Source of the DNA: Bin87 sp965220095
GTDB lineage: Bacteria > Chloroflexota > Dehalococcoidia > Lucifugimonadales > UBA3495
DNA: 64,000 nucleotides
Assembly (NCBI GenBank): GCA_965220095.1
Contig: OZ244805.1
Span: 2,418,001-2,482,000 of the forward strand
Reading direction: 5' to 3'
Positions within the stretch are counted from its first letter, which is position 1, and each line of letters opens with the position of its first letter. Of the stretch, positions 10,109-19,947 are shown piece after piece. The notes under the pieces are model-generated. The model was not told the origin of the DNA and did no database searches. It saw only the letters and a list, made by a program, of their open reading frames with translations. The translations under genes were made by a program, and so were the position numbers.

Positions 10109-11254
10109 ATGAAACGCAGCGAAGCACGGATCCTGACCACCCACACAGGGAGCCTGCCCCGGCCCGAGGGGTTGGTGGCGATGCTGGGCGCTTTGTCGCG
10201 GGGCGAGCAGGTGGATGAGGCGGCGCTGGACGCCGCCGCCCGGGCGGCTACTGCCGGGGTTTGCTCGGCGCAGGCGGCGGCCGGGGTTGACGTCATCAAC
10301 AACGGCGAGCAATCACGCATCAGCTTTTCGACGTATGTTACGCAGCGGATGTCCGGCTTCGGTGGCGCCTGGACCCGGCGCGGCCACCGGGACCAGAACG
10401 AATTCCCGTCGCTGGCGCGTCCTCGCGTGGTGCAGTTAATGCGCGACGTACCCACCTGCGTTGGCCCGCTGGAGTACGAGCGGCTGGACCTGGTCGAGCG
10501 GGAATGCCGGCAGTTGCTTGACGTCGTCGATGCCGCCGACGGCGAACCGCAAGAACTGTTCATGACCGCCGCGTCGCCCGGTATAGTCGCCCTGACCCTG
10601 GGCAACCGCTACTACGATAGCCACGAAGATTACGTTTTCGCTTTAGCCGAGGAACTGAGGAAGGAATACGAGATAATCGTCGCGCACGGCCTGACGCTAC
10701 AGCTGGACTGCCCCGACCTGGCCATGGAGCGGCACGTGTCGTATCAGGACGAACCGCTATCGGCCTTTCGGGACCTCGTGGACCTGCATATCCGGGCCAT
10801 CAACCACGCCTTGACCAACATCCCTCGCGACCGGGTGCGTCTGCACGTCTGTTGGGGCAACAGCGAGGGCCCGCACCATTACGATGTGCCGCTGGAGGAC
10901 ATACTCGACCTCCTCTACGGTGCCAAAGTCGGAGCGCTGGTGATGGAAATGGCTAACCCGCGCCACGCCCACGAGCATCGCGTATACCGCGAACGGCCGC
11001 TTCCCGAGGGTATGCTGTTGGTCGCCGGGGTCATAGACACCAAGACCAACTACGTGGAACACCCTCGATTGGTGGCTGACCGGTTGCATCAGGCCGTGGC
11101 CGCCGTCGGAGGCGACCCCACCCGCGTGCTGGCCGGCGCCGATTGCGGCTTCGACACGTCCGCAGGCTCCAACCGGGTGGACGAGGGCATAGTCTGGTTG
11201 AAGCTGCGGGCCATGAGAGAAGGCGCAGATATCGCCAGCCGGGAGTTGTTCTAA
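10109..11254 (+). CDS. Cobalamin-independent methionine synthase-like (CIMS C-terminal family) protein
   Basis: A 381-residue protein of the MetE C-terminal/CIMS-like family, which transfers a methyl group to a thiol at a zinc site. The zinc ligands expected from MetE are present: His246 and Cys248 in LHVCWGNSEG, Glu280 in LVMEMANPRH and Cys346 in AGADCGFDTS. The N-terminal TTHTGSLPRP is typical. Full-length MetE has a second, N-terminal half that is absent here, so the methyl donor may not be methyltetrahydrofolate; stand-alone members often act in demethylation or catabolism. The ATG at 10109 is preferred over a TTG 30 bases upstream. It is monocistronic. Confidence 0.85.
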   Translation: MKRSEARILTTHTGSLPRPEGLVAMLGALSRGEQVDEAALDAAARAATAGVCSAQAAAGVDVINNGEQSRISFSTYVTQRMSGFGGAWTRRGHRDQNEFPSLARPRVVQLMRDVPTCVGPLEYERLDLVERECRQLLDVVDAADGEPQELFMTAASPGIVALTLGNRYYDSHEDYVFALAEELRKEYEIIVAHGLTLQLDCPDLAMERHVSYQDEPLSAFRDLVDLHIRAINHALTNIPRDRVRLHVCWGNSEGPHHYDVPLEDILDLLYGAKVGALVMEMANPRHAHEHRVYRERPLPEGMLLVAGVIDTKTNYVEHPRLVADRLHQAVAAVGGDPTRVLAGADCGFDTSAGSNRVDEGIVWLKLRAMREGADIASRELF

Positions 11255-11294
11255 CCAACCCAGGGCCGTGTGCCGATTTCCCCTATCCTGACCA

Positions 11295-11498
11295 TCAGGT
11301 AAGCGCAGCCTCTCTCGACTCCAAGGTACGCCGTAAAGTCTTTACTACCCGAACTATGACTGCGGGGGCGGTTGGCAACTCCGGCAGATCTGAGGGCACC
11401 GTGCCGGCCAGAAAGAACAGGCAATCCGCATCCATGTCCAACATATCAGCCAGTTGCCGGATCACCTGAACATTGGGCGGGTGTTGGTGTCGCCTCAC
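11295..11498 (-). pseudogene. XRE-type HTH regulator remnant
   Basis: The frame reads HPPNVQVIRQLADMLDMDAD followed by CLFFLAGTVPSDL, which is the end of a Cro/CI-type DNA-binding domain (PS...L..LA..L.V..D.L..LAG). The first helices that contact DNA are not readable upstream (11500-11640), where stops occur. Probably a decayed transcriptional regulator lying between the CIMS-like gene and the PCMT gene. Confidence 0.5.
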
Positions 11499-11655
11499 CA
11501 GGAAATGTAACCGGATCTTTAGCCCTGGGGATCGCCCCCAACCAGGGCCGATTCCGGCAGCCCTTGTAGTTCCGACGTGAGCTCACCTTGGGAGACATAG
11601 ACCGGAGTTTTGGCCTTAACGCCACGCCATTGCTCCGTTGGCCGCGTCGCGAAAG

Positions 11656-12921
11656 CTATTCCCAACCCACGGTGAGCTGCGTCCACCGTTTGCGGACTAA
11701 AATCTCGCCAACCGACGGGCGATAATGCGTGTCAATTGGAAAGCACCTCATGCGAATCCGGTCGTTTGATGGTCGACCTGCAGCTACCCATCTTCTCACC
11801 TGTCGGATCAGGCGCTCAGCATGTTCAGTCCATGATCCGAACCCTCGCACCCACAGCTCGAACGTGGAGGCGCCGACCAGTTGGCCGGGAGATAATCCTT
11901 GAACAGGAGGCTGAACTAAGACGCAAAGACCTTCATCTCCCAATAGGCCGTTGGTCCAACAGCTTTTCCATTCGCCCGAAAAGCCCAGGACGCTGGGTAC
12001 GATCCCTTGGTCTGCCATCTCTCCTTCGGCGGAAAGAACGCAAAATCCGGGTTCCCGCAAACTCAGCCAGAGCACGAGGCCGCCGAAGATGACCTCACCC
12101 GAGGTTGCGTATATCCCGGTTGGCTGATCTTCAGCGGGATTCGACAGCAGGCGATAGACCACCCCTCCATCTACTTCGCCGGCATCGTCAACATACAAGT
12201 TGATCCCCGGTTCCGGGCCGAGTGGAAGGGAGTTTTGCGCCTTGGCGAAGTCGCCCCTGAGGGGCATGAACCCGCAATCCTTCACCGACGCGCTTTCCAA
12301 GTGGTCGCCAATTTTGTCGAAAGCGACCGACTTCTGAACCCCTCCCCGCACGTCCAGCGGCAAAACCAGCCGCCCACCCGGTTTCAATTGATCCCACCAG
12401 GCGGGAACGATATCCCAGGCTGCTACTGTCAGCACTATCCTGTCGTATGGTGCGTGTTCAGGGTACCCGAGGCCTCCGTCACGGCAAACCACAGTTACGG
12501 CGTCCAGGCCGGCCACACTCAGGCGGTTCCGCGCGCCTTCGGCCAGGTCTTCGTCAATATCTATCGTCGTAACCCTCCCGAAATCGCCGACGATGTGCGC
12601 CATCAAACCCGCGTTGTACCCGGTACCCGCCCCTATCTCCAGGACGTGGTGCCCGGGTTGCAAGTCCAGTTGCTCCAGCATTATGGCCATCATGGCGGGC
12701 TGAGAAGACGAACTGACTAGCTGTCCGTCCTGGCGTTTGGTGAGGATTGATTCATCACGGTAAACCCGCTCAGCAGGTATCTCAGGTAGGAACAGGTGCC
12801 GTGGGACAGCCCGGAAGGCTTCCTCCACCCTCGGGGCCTGGATTGCCCCCTTGCCCTTGAGATCTTCCACGTAGTTATCGTGGAGCCGGTTGATTTCGTT
12901 GGTTCGCGATGGTCCTGACAT
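11656..12921 (-). CDS. Protein-L-isoaspartate O-methyltransferase family protein
   Basis: A 421-residue SAM-dependent methyltransferase. Residues ~25-230 are PCMT-like: VPRHLFLPE, the substrate-loop sequence QLVSSSSQPAMM, and the SAM motif I VLEIGAGTGYNAGLMA, then motif II/post-I TTIDIDEDLA. Canonical PCMT (~210 residues) methylates isoaspartyl residues in damaged proteins. The extra ~190 C-terminal residues, with no recognised domain, resemble the longer PCMT-like proteins of actinobacteria and Chloroflexota, whose substrates may differ. The start at 12921 follows a TAGGAGT site. Intact. Confidence 0.88.
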   Translation of the reverse strand: MSGPSRTNEINRLHDNYVEDLKGKGAIQAPRVEEAFRAVPRHLFLPEIPAERVYRDESILTKRQDGQLVSSSSQPAMMAIMLEQLDLQPGHHVLEIGAGTGYNAGLMAHIVGDFGRVTTIDIDEDLAEGARNRLSVAGLDAVTVVCRDGGLGYPEHAPYDRIVLTVAAWDIVPAWWDQLKPGGRLVLPLDVRGGVQKSVAFDKIGDHLESASVKDCGFMPLRGDFAKAQNSLPLGPEPGINLYVDDAGEVDGGVVYRLLSNPAEDQPTGIYATSGEVIFGGLVLWLSLREPGFCVLSAEGEMADQGIVPSVLGFSGEWKSCWTNGLLGDEGLCVLVQPPVQGLSPGQLVGASTFELWVRGFGSWTEHAERLIRQVRRWVAAGRPSNDRIRMRCFPIDTHYRPSVGEILVRKRWTQLTVGWE

Positions 12922-13224
12922 GGCTGACTCCTACGACGTGGCGGCCGATGAATTCAAGCGCCGCCAGTGCGCGATGCCATCTTACTTTACAACCATGCGC
13001 TAGGCGTCCGGCGGAATGGGCTGCCGGGCTGCTTCTCTCGCACGGGGACCCTCCACACCTTTGGTGCTTCGCATCGTACCATCGCCTGGCTAACCAACCC
13101 CGCATTTCAACACCCTGCCAGGGACACTGAAGAAAGAGACCATGTCACCTGCTCATGACTTCTAAAATCACCTGGACCGGGTTTAAAGTGTGAAGGCGTC
13201 GTTTCTTGCATAGTGGTATAATCG
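12922..13224. other. Intergenic region
   Basis: About 300 bases between the PCMT gene (leftward) and the FN3 remnant (rightward). A TATAAT box occurs near 13214 but no correctly spaced -35 box was seen. No gene recognised. Confidence 0.4.
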
Positions 13225-14105
13225 CTCGGCGTCAAAGCGGCGATTCGCCGTCACCGCAGCCGACGGAAGCATCTCCCTCACTTGGCCGGCGGTCGTCTCC
13301 GACCCCGCTGTAAACCATTAGACCTGGAGTATCAAGAGGGCGATCTCGGCGAATTCACCGGGGCGTCGTGGGGAAACAGCGCCACTACGACCGCTACTAC
13401 GTTTGAATTCTCTGGTCTCAACACCGACAAGCACTACAGGTTCAGGATCAGAGCAGTCGGAGGCGCGGGAGAGACCGAAGAACTGGGCCCCTGGTCTGGA
13501 AACATTCCACATGAAAGGGGCGTCAGAGCGGTGGCGTCTCCCGATGCCCCCACTGGCCTGAGCGCGACGCCGGGAGACGGGCAGGTGGGGTTGTCCTGGG
13601 CCGATCCCAGCGACGACACCATCGTGGATTACGATTACCGCGTCAGCGCCGACAGCGGGACCAATTGCGACCCCGACTGGACGGACATTGCCGACAGCGA
13701 TGCGACGACCACAAGCGCCACGGTCGGCGATCTAAATAACGGCACCCTATACACCATCGAACTGCGCGCAACGAACGGCGGGAGTGAGGGCGCATCTGCC
13801 AGGACTGAGGCAACGCCCACGGCGACCGACAACCCGCCCACCATCAGCAGCCCCGCCGCCTTCAGCGTAGTGGAGAACACGACTGGAGTAGGCAGGGTCG
13901 TGGTCACCGACGCCGATGACCGAGGCACCATCAAGGTTTATACCATCAGCGGCGGCGCGGACCCGGACAAGTTCCAGATCGATCCCGACGGCGAGCTCAA
14001 ATTCATTTCCGCGCCCAACTTTGAGGACCCGCAGGACGCGGCCAGCGCGTATCCGGAGAACGAGGCCGGGATCAACGAGTACATCGTCGAGGTTACGGTC
14101 TCTAG
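13225..14105 (+). pseudogene. Fibronectin-III/cadherin-like surface protein, cut by IS1182
   Basis: The first FN3 domain starts in another frame (VTAADGSISLTWPAVVSDPA, ~13243) and must shift near 13315 to continue EYQEGDLGEFTGASW. A second FN3 domain follows (PTGLSATPGDGQVGLSWADP to AYTIELRATNGG-like), then a cadherin-like domain (FSVVENTTGVGRVVVTDADD, DPDKFQIDPDGEL). The frame ends in the left end of the IS1182 element at 14106; the sequence beyond the insertion (17951 onward) does not continue the protein. There is no signal peptide, so the 5' end is gone too. Once a large exported protein, now non-functional. Confidence 0.75.
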
Positions 14106-15433
14106 CAGCCCGTCTGAGGATTAGCGGCTAAGGTTACGGGACGCATGGTGAGGTGGTTGGTTCTGAGGCCGGCGGGATTGAGGGCAGCCAATGGAATGGG
14201 CGAACCGTCCGGATGCCAGACTCCGGACCAACGGTGTTAGCCCGGAGACCGAACCGGAACAGCTTGAGCAGGTTGTGGCCGGTGCAGATTAGCGACCACT
14301 CGCCGTTGACCTTCTCCAGGCCCTGCAACAGGAATTGACGGAAACTTCGGCCCTGTTTGATCTGGCCGAAGACTGGTTCCCCGTGGCCATGCGCAATGAG
14401 TAACGTTGCCTACCCCGCCTGGTGTGCAGCTTGCGCCGCATCCGGTCTCTGGGGGGCAGATGACTGGGGATGCGACCTCGGGGCGCCGGCGGCGGCACCC
14501 TGCCGTGGCGGGTCTGCTCCGGCGCGACGTAAGGATCCACGCCCAACGCTTGCAGGCCGTCAACCGCCTGGGCCGAGTAGTAGCCAGCGTCGGCGGATAC
14601 CTCCCAGGGAACTTTGCCGGTGTTGCTGATGGTTTCCTCAATCATGGCCACGGCCTGCTGCTGGTCTGAAGTCTGGTTGGTGGCCCGTGCCGCCACGATC
14701 ACCTGGTGGGCGTGGTCCACCACCGCCTGACAGTTGTAAGCCTGCTGGAAGTCCCGACCGCCCGGCGCTGGCATGATGCGCGACTCGGCGTCGGTGAAGT
14801 TGCGCTGGGCTTTGTCATCAGGCACCCCAGGCTGCTCTTTACCCTCGGCTTCCAACGCCGCCTTGGCCTCCCGTATCTTCCTCAATCGTCCTTCCCGAAA
14901 GGACAACTCCTCCGGCAACTCATCTCCGCGCTTATCCCTACCGTACCTACGGTCCTCCTCCTCATCCACCTCCTGGGCGCGCCGCAACAACTCCGCCACC
15001 TCCGCCGACAACTGCGCTTCTTTCTCTTTCATACGCCGGTAACTCATCGCCTTGTGCTTCGATGCGTTGGCCCTGACCTTGGCGCCGTCCAGCGCCGCGT
15101 GGCCCAGCTTCACCAGCCCAGCCCGCTGGCACAACGCCAGCACCTGCCAAAACAATCCCGTCAACGCTTCAAGATGGTCCTTGCGAAAGTCGGAGATGGT
15201 GCGGAAGTCAGGGGTGTTATTCGCCGCCAGCACCCGGAAGGCGATGTCCTCGTGGAGACCTGGGCAATGCGCCGTGATGACGCCACCCCGACGCAGTAGC
15301 CGTAGAGCAGCACTTTCACCATCATCCGGGGATTATAGGGTGGCCCACCGCGCCTTTCCTGCTCGTAACACGCCGTGATCTCCGAGAAGGCCGGCCCTCG
15401 CGAAAGCGGGGGTCCAACTGGTCCACAACGTCA

Positions 15434-16240
15434 GAGGGTGTTTAAAAAGCTGGGGGGGGGGGCGTGCCAAGCGGCGGAGCATGAGTCCGGTCATAGCGGT
15501 GTAGACCCAGGCTTCGGTGGTTTCCGGCAGTGCTTCATAATCTTTGCTCAATCTCCGGCGCCGGCCCAGCCAGGCGAAAGTGCGCTCCACCACCCAGCGT
15601 CGGGGCAACACCTCAAAGCGGTGGCTGTTCCCGGGACGCCTCACTATCTCCAGAGTCCAACCCGTCAGTGTCGCCACCCACTCGATCAACTTTCCGGCGT
15701 AGCCGCCATCCGCCCAGATCAAGCTCAACCGGGGAAACCTTCCGGTCAGCTTGCTAATGACCAGCTTGGCCCCATCCCGGTCTTGCAGGTCGGCTGGGTG
15801 CACCGCCACCGCCAACAGCAGTCCCTGGGTATCCACCACAATATGCCGTTTGCGGCCTTTCACCTTCTTGCCCGCGTCGTACCCCCGAGGCCCCCTTTTT
15901 CCGTGGTCTGCACCGACTGGCTGTCGATGATGGCCCCGCTGGGGCTGGGCTGGCGGCCCAGGAACCGTCGCATCGTGGGGAGCAGGGCATCGTGAATCCC
16001 CTGCCAGGTCCCATCTCGCCGCCAAACCCAAAAGTAGTGGTAGACCGATTGCCAGGGAGGCAGGTCGTGAGGCAACAGACGCCAGGCACAACCGGTGCGC
16101 AGCACGTACCGGATGGCATTCACCACCTCCCGGCGGGAGTACTTGGCGGGCCGGCCACCCGGCTTCACCGGCGGAACCAGGGGTTCCAGAATCTGCCACT
16201 CGGCCTCCGTCAAATCCGTGGAATAAACTGCTCGGCTCAT
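15434..16240 (-). CDS. IS5/IS427 transposase in two overlapping frames
   Basis: The first frame (start 16240) reads AVYSTDLTEAEWQILEPLVP and CAWRLLPHDLPPWQSVYHYF up to DSQSVQTTEKGG. The second frame carries the catalytic part DAGKKVKGRKRHIVVDTQGL, WADGGYAGKLIEW and RRWVVERTFAWLGRRRRLSK. The switch falls at an AAAAAGGGGG run (about 15885-15900), where re-reading one base (-1 frameshift) restores a single protein; IS427-group elements often use this. A one-base deletion in the G run is the alternative. The second frame has no stop inside the element and runs on past its left end. Confidence 0.75.
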
Positions 16241-16306
16241 GCCCCAAGTCTATAGCCTGCCCTGCTACATTGCCTGCTATTTCCCAGTCCCTTTTTAAAC
16301 ACTTTC
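15434..16306 (-). mobile_element. IS5-family (IS427 group) element nested in IS1182
   Basis: Ends match as inverted repeats (GAGGGTGTTTAAAAAG / GAAAGTGTTTAAAAAG). The target TCA is duplicated (15431-15433 and 16307-16309), fitting the 3-bp TNA duplications of the IS427 group. Joining the flanks restores the IS1182 sequence (gtc-aga-gatgaag) seen in the related copy near 26741. An 11-G run lies at 15452-15462 near the left end. Confidence 0.88.
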
Positions 16307-16487
16307 TCAGAGATGAAGTAGGCCAGAAGGTCCGGGGGCAACCACTCCCGCAGGGCGGCGGGCAGCAGCAACTGCTGGTCGGGATCGTAGGGAAGGTAGC
16401 TCTTGCTCATCAACCACTCCGCACAACTGAACTGCTCCCATCATACCGTCAATCCTCGGCCAGCAGTTTTCTCGGACAGGCTGCTAG

Positions 16488-17946
16488 TATTACAACGACG
16501 GTTGGCATGGTAGGATGGTGGGGGTAGTTGGGTAAGGCTTGAGGAGGCGGGGCAGGGAAATGGATGCGGCGGCTTTTGAGCAGGTGGACGGGGCCTTTCA
16601 GGATTTTCACGCTTACTTCGCTGCGCTGTTTGGTCGCCGGGAGGCGCGGGATCACAGTCGTCATTATCTGCAGGCCCTGCTGGTGCAGTCCGGGGAGCGG
16701 CGCAACGCCGAGAATCTGTCGGAGACGGTTCCGGCGTCAGCCCGGGTGATGCAGCGGTTTCTCACCGAGTCCCCCTGGGATGACGACGTGGTGATGGGCC
16801 GCCTTCAAGAGTACCTGGGACCCCGGCTGGGGCGCCCGGAGGCGGTGTGGGTGCTGGACGGCAGCGATTTCCCCAAGCAGGGCAGGAAGTCGGTGGGCGT
16901 GGCGCGTCAGTACTGCGGGAGCCTGGGCAAGGTGGCCAACTGCCAGGCTGGAATGTTCCTGGCCTACGTCAGCCTGCAGGGACGGGCCCTGGTGGACAAA
17001 CGGCTTTATCTGCCGGAGAGCTGGACCTCGGACACCGACCGCTGTGCGGCGGCGGGGGTGCCGGAGGAGAGTCGGAACTACCGGTCAAAAACCAAGTTGG
17101 CGCTGGAGATGCTGGAGCGGGCCTTGGAGCGGGGGCATCTGAAAGCCGGCTGGGTTGCCGGGGACGACGCCTTCGGGATGTCGCCGTCCTTCCGCGATGG
17201 ACTGGCGGCGCTGGGGATGCGCTACGTGCTGGACGTTCCCGGCGGCGCCACGGTCTGGCCGCTGGAGCCAGCCTGGACCAGTCCAGAGTATCAGGGGAGC
17301 GGGCGTCCCCGCAAACCCAGGCTCAAGGGCGGGCAGCGGCGCACCATGGTGGAGCGCAGCGCTGAATTGCCGGAGGAGGCCTGGCGGGAGATCACGGTGG
17401 CGGAGGGAAGCCAGGGTCCCCGCAGCTACCAGTTCAGCGCCCAGCGGGTGCGGTCGACCAGTAAGCGGAAGCCTGGCGAAATCCACTGGGCCGTCTACCG
17501 CCGGAACCGGGACGGCAGCGAGCCCCGCTACTACCTGTCCAACGCCCCGGAGGACACTTCCCTGGAGACCCTGGCCTACGTGGGAGGGTCGCGGTGGCGC
17601 ATTGAAACCGAGTTCGAGACGGAAAAAAGCGATGTGGGGCTGGATGAGTACGAGACCCGCACCTGGGCGGGCTGGCATCATCACGTGGCCCTGTGCCTGC
17701 TGGGCGGAGCGTTTCTCCTGAGTCTGCAACAGGCTTGGGGGGAAAAAGATGCCCCGGATCACCCGGCCGCAGGTTTACCGGGTGGTGCGAGAGATGCTGC
17801 CCCGGGAACGGTTCGGGCCGGCTGAGTTGCTGCGGTGGCTGGAGCAGACCCAAGAATGCAACGAACGGGCCAGACGCTCCCACGCCAAGCGGCGCGCCGC
17901 CCTTCGCGCATCCCCGAACATCCCTCCTTGAACCGTCGTTGTAATA
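16488..17946 (+). mobile_element. IS701-family insertion sequence
   Basis: Near-perfect inverted repeats TATTACAACGACGGTT / AACCGTCGTTGTAATA bound the element. CTAG is duplicated on both sides (16484-16487, 17947-17950), matching the YTAR 4-bp target of IS701. The target was the CTAG already present at the right end of the IS1182 insertion. Two 136-bp MITEs with the same ends occur at 40187-40322 and 61629-61764. Confidence 0.9.
16560..17931 (+). CDS. IS701-family transposase (one frameshift near its end)
   Basis: The start at 16560 follows GGAGG. The main frame carries VWVLDGSDFPKQGRKSVGVA (first Asp), ARQYCGSLGKVANCQAGMFL, AGWVAGDDAFGMSPSFRDGL (second Asp) and RWRIETEFETEKSDVGLDEY (Glu), the DDE plan of IS701. 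The family-typical C-terminus (RPQVYRVVREMLPRERFGPA) lies in the +1 frame after a GGGGGAAAAAG run at ~17738-17748. Either a frameshift signal or a mutation; without it the protein gets an unrelated 25-residue tail. Confidence 0.82.
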
Positions 17947-17982
17947 CTAGACGAAAGCATCTCAGAATTCCATTAGATTCTC

Positions 17983-18132
17983 ATGGCCGTGGACGGCGTA
18001 GAGGGCATTTTGCGTGAAGAATCGGCTGAGATTGACGATGTTCTGACCACGTTGAGGGAGCTCCTGAGGATTGATCGCACGCATGAATACAGTCCGATCT
18101 GGGGGGTTGAGAGGCGCCCAGACACCAAGTAG
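17983..18132 (+). pseudogene. Short fragment, possibly 3' end of a phage gene
   Basis: A 49-codon frame, MAVDGVEGILREESAEIDDV..., ending at 18132, rich in charged helical residues. It has no ribosome site and sits immediately after the IS701/IS1182 stack. It lies 71 bases upstream of a prohead-protease remnant, so it may be the last part of a portal protein gene, which commonly precedes the protease. The identity is a guess from position only. Confidence 0.35.
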
Positions 18133-18203
18133 GCTGCACATCCCCCGAGGTTTGCTAGACTGCCTCTCAGGTGGTTTTTTTGCGTCTGGCGCCAGGAGGT
18201 CTG

Positions 18204-18388
18204 ATGGTCAGTCCAGCCTACGGAGAACTGCGCCAACTGCTGTGGGTGGACGAAGCACGGCAGATGCAGCGCACCGACTCCCATCGGATGGTCATCACCG
18301 CTAACGACTCAACCTGCGGGGCGTCGACTTCGAGAACTACCTGAAGAACCCTGTAGTGCTTTGGGCCCATAGATCCCGGGCGGTGTGA
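18204..18388 (+). pseudogene. Phage prohead-protease-like remnant
   Basis: The ATG at 18204 has an excellent CCAGGAGG ribosome site. The first frame gives MVSPAYGELRQLLWVDEARQ...HRMVITAND; a one-base shift then reads LNLRGVDFENYLKNPVVLWA followed by H. The block FENYLKNPVVLWAH is characteristic of HK97-type head maturation proteases (D.W.L..F..NPVVLW.H). The gene is frameshifted and stops at ~60 codons; the rest is lost. Evidence of an ancient prophage or gene-transfer-agent-like head module here. Confidence 0.6.
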
Positions 18389-18533
18389 TCCGACTCTGAC
18401 GCGGCCAGGTCGGGACGGCAGATTATGCCATCGTTCCGAGGGCCGGAGCCTTGGCTGTACTTTACGCATAATTTAGAAAAAGTATAAAGACAGGGTAAGT
18501 TGGCCTGACCAAAATCTCACTAAAGGCCCAGCT

Positions 18534-19917
18534 ATGCTTACCCTGCCCAATGCCATTGTATCCATACTCATTCCCTTCGCAACGCTGTTCACCAACCCGA
18601 CCTGGCGGAAAGCCCAGGTACTGCTGGTGGGCGCGATCCTGACCCCGGGTCAGCGCACCGTCGCCGCGGCCCTGCGGGTCATGGGCCGCAGCGATCACCG
18701 CGATTACGCCCGCTACCATGAGGTGCTCAACCGGGCGGTGTGGTCGCCCCGTGCAGCGGCGCGCATCCTCTTGGTGTTGCTGCTCCAGCACCTTGATGGT
18801 GGGGATGGCCCCTTGGTCTTCGGCATCGACGAAACCCTGGAACGGCGTCGCGGCGCCAAGATCAAAGGTCGGGGCATCTACCGCGACGCGGTGCGTTCCA
18901 GCCGGAGCCAACTGGTCAAGGCCAGCGGCCTGCGCTGGATCTCCCTGATGTGGCTGGGCCACGTGCCTTGGGCCGGACGCCATTGGGCCTTGCCGGCGCT
19001 CACCGTGCTGGCGCCATCGACCCGGTACTACCAACAGCAGGGACGTCGGCACAAGAAGCTCACCGACTGGGCGCGACAGATGATCCTGCAACCCCGCTCA
19101 TGGTGAGCCTGCCGAACCACGCTGGCTGCCCCAACGTCCACTGGCGCTGGTGGGCGACAACAGCTACGCCGTGCTGGACCTGCTCCACTGCTGCCAATCC
19201 CTCCGTGAACCCGTTACCCTCATTGCCAGACTACGGCTGGACGCCGCTCTCTATGCGCCCGCGCCAGCCCGTCAGCCGGGTCAGAACGGCCGCCCGCCGC
19301 TGAAAGGCGCGCGGCGACCCGCGCTGAAAACGATCCTCGACCAGCCCCAGGCAACTTGGGCCAGCGTGGCCGTGGCCTGCTATGACGGCGCCACCCGCAC
19401 GGTGGAACTCACGTCGCAAACGGCGGTCTGGTACCGCTCCGGCAAGTCTCCAGTCCGCATCCGCTGGGTGCTGATCCGGGATCCCCAGGGCTCCTTCGCC
19501 ACCCAGGCCTTGCTGTGCACCGACCCCGCCGCGGACCCGACCCAGATCCTGGAATGGTTTGTCCTGCGCTGGCAACTGGAAGTTACCTTTCAGGAGGTGC
19601 GGACCCACCTGGGCCTGGAAACCCAACGCCAGTGGTCCGACCTGGCCATCGCCCGCACCACGCCCGTCCTGCTGGGAATCTTCTCCTGGACCACCCTGGC
19701 CGCCCACGGGTTGCAAAAACAGCGCCCCATGACCCAGCGCCGAGCGGCCTGGTACGACAAGCCGTTGCCGACCTTCGTGGACGCCATTGCCCTGGTGCGA
19801 CGCCACCTGTGGCTGGCCTCGGAGGGTTTTTCAACGTCGGCCGTCGACCCCGATACGCAGGAACTCCCAGTCGCTCTGTACCACCGACTTGTCGATTCCC
19901 TGGCTTACGCCGCTTGA
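18534..19917 (+). pseudogene. Transposase of IS copy B, disrupted by a short repeat
   Basis: The first ~186 codons match copy A closely (TFGIDETLERRRGAKIKGRG-type Asp block). At codon ~187 a ~25-bp sequence including CGCTCATGGTGAGCCTGC breaks the frame and brings a stop at 19104-19106. The remaining protein, with LVGDNSYAVLDLLHCC and LRWQLEVTFQEVRTHLG, resumes in another frame and runs to 19917. Without the insert the gene would be full length, so the element is otherwise young. Confidence 0.82.
19093..19117. repeat. REP-like short repeat inserted in transposase
   Basis: Compared with copy A at ~3543-3560, copy B holds an extra stretch ending with a repeated caac. Its core (CGCTCATGGTGAGCCTGC) resembles a widespread bacterial interspersed motif (ttcgacaagctcaccatgagcg and variants). 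A degenerate relative, cttcgaccggctcagga, lies at 41386-41402. Confidence 0.55.
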
Positions 19918-19947
19918 AATGCGGAAAGTCCAGCTTGGGCTACCGCC

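Larger units (their letters stand above)
14134..16410 (-). pseudogene. IS1182 transposase, interrupted and frameshifted
   Basis: The N-terminus starts at 16410 (SKSYLPYDPDQQLLLPAALR) and is cut after ~35 residues by the nested IS. Coding resumes beyond it with DVVDQLD, where a ~25-bp hairpin insertion (15388-15415) breaks the frame. The middle part (15233 to ~14450) is open and contains KVRANASKHKAMSYRRMKEK and DADARNFTDAESRIM-like sequence (the family's catalytic region). After a further frameshift near 14400 the tail reads FGQIKQGRSF and GEWSLICTGHNLLKLFRFG. Several independent lesions make it dead. Confidence 0.8.
14106..16483 (-). mobile_element. IS1182-family element with a nested IS inside
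   Basis: The outer ends are inverted repeats (CAGCCCGTCTGAG at the left; reverse complement of CAGCCTGTCCGAG at the right). The palindromic tetramer CTAG lies on both sides (14102-14105, 16484-16487), consistent with the 4-bp palindromic duplications of IS1182 elements. Removing the nested IS5/IS427 copy (15434-16306 plus a TCA duplication) leaves about 1.5 kb. The right-hand CTAG was later used by an IS701 copy. Confidence 0.85.
18455..19933 (+). mobile_element. IS4-clan insertion sequence, copy B
   Basis: Same family as 2910-4366. Left end CTGTACTTTACGCA, right end reverse complement of CTGGACTTTCCGCA. It is flanked by the 5-bp duplication CTTGG (18450-18454, 19934-19938), the reverse complement of the CCAAG flanking copy A. 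It is ~20 bp longer than copy A because of a short repeat inserted at ~19093-19117. Confidence 0.88.
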
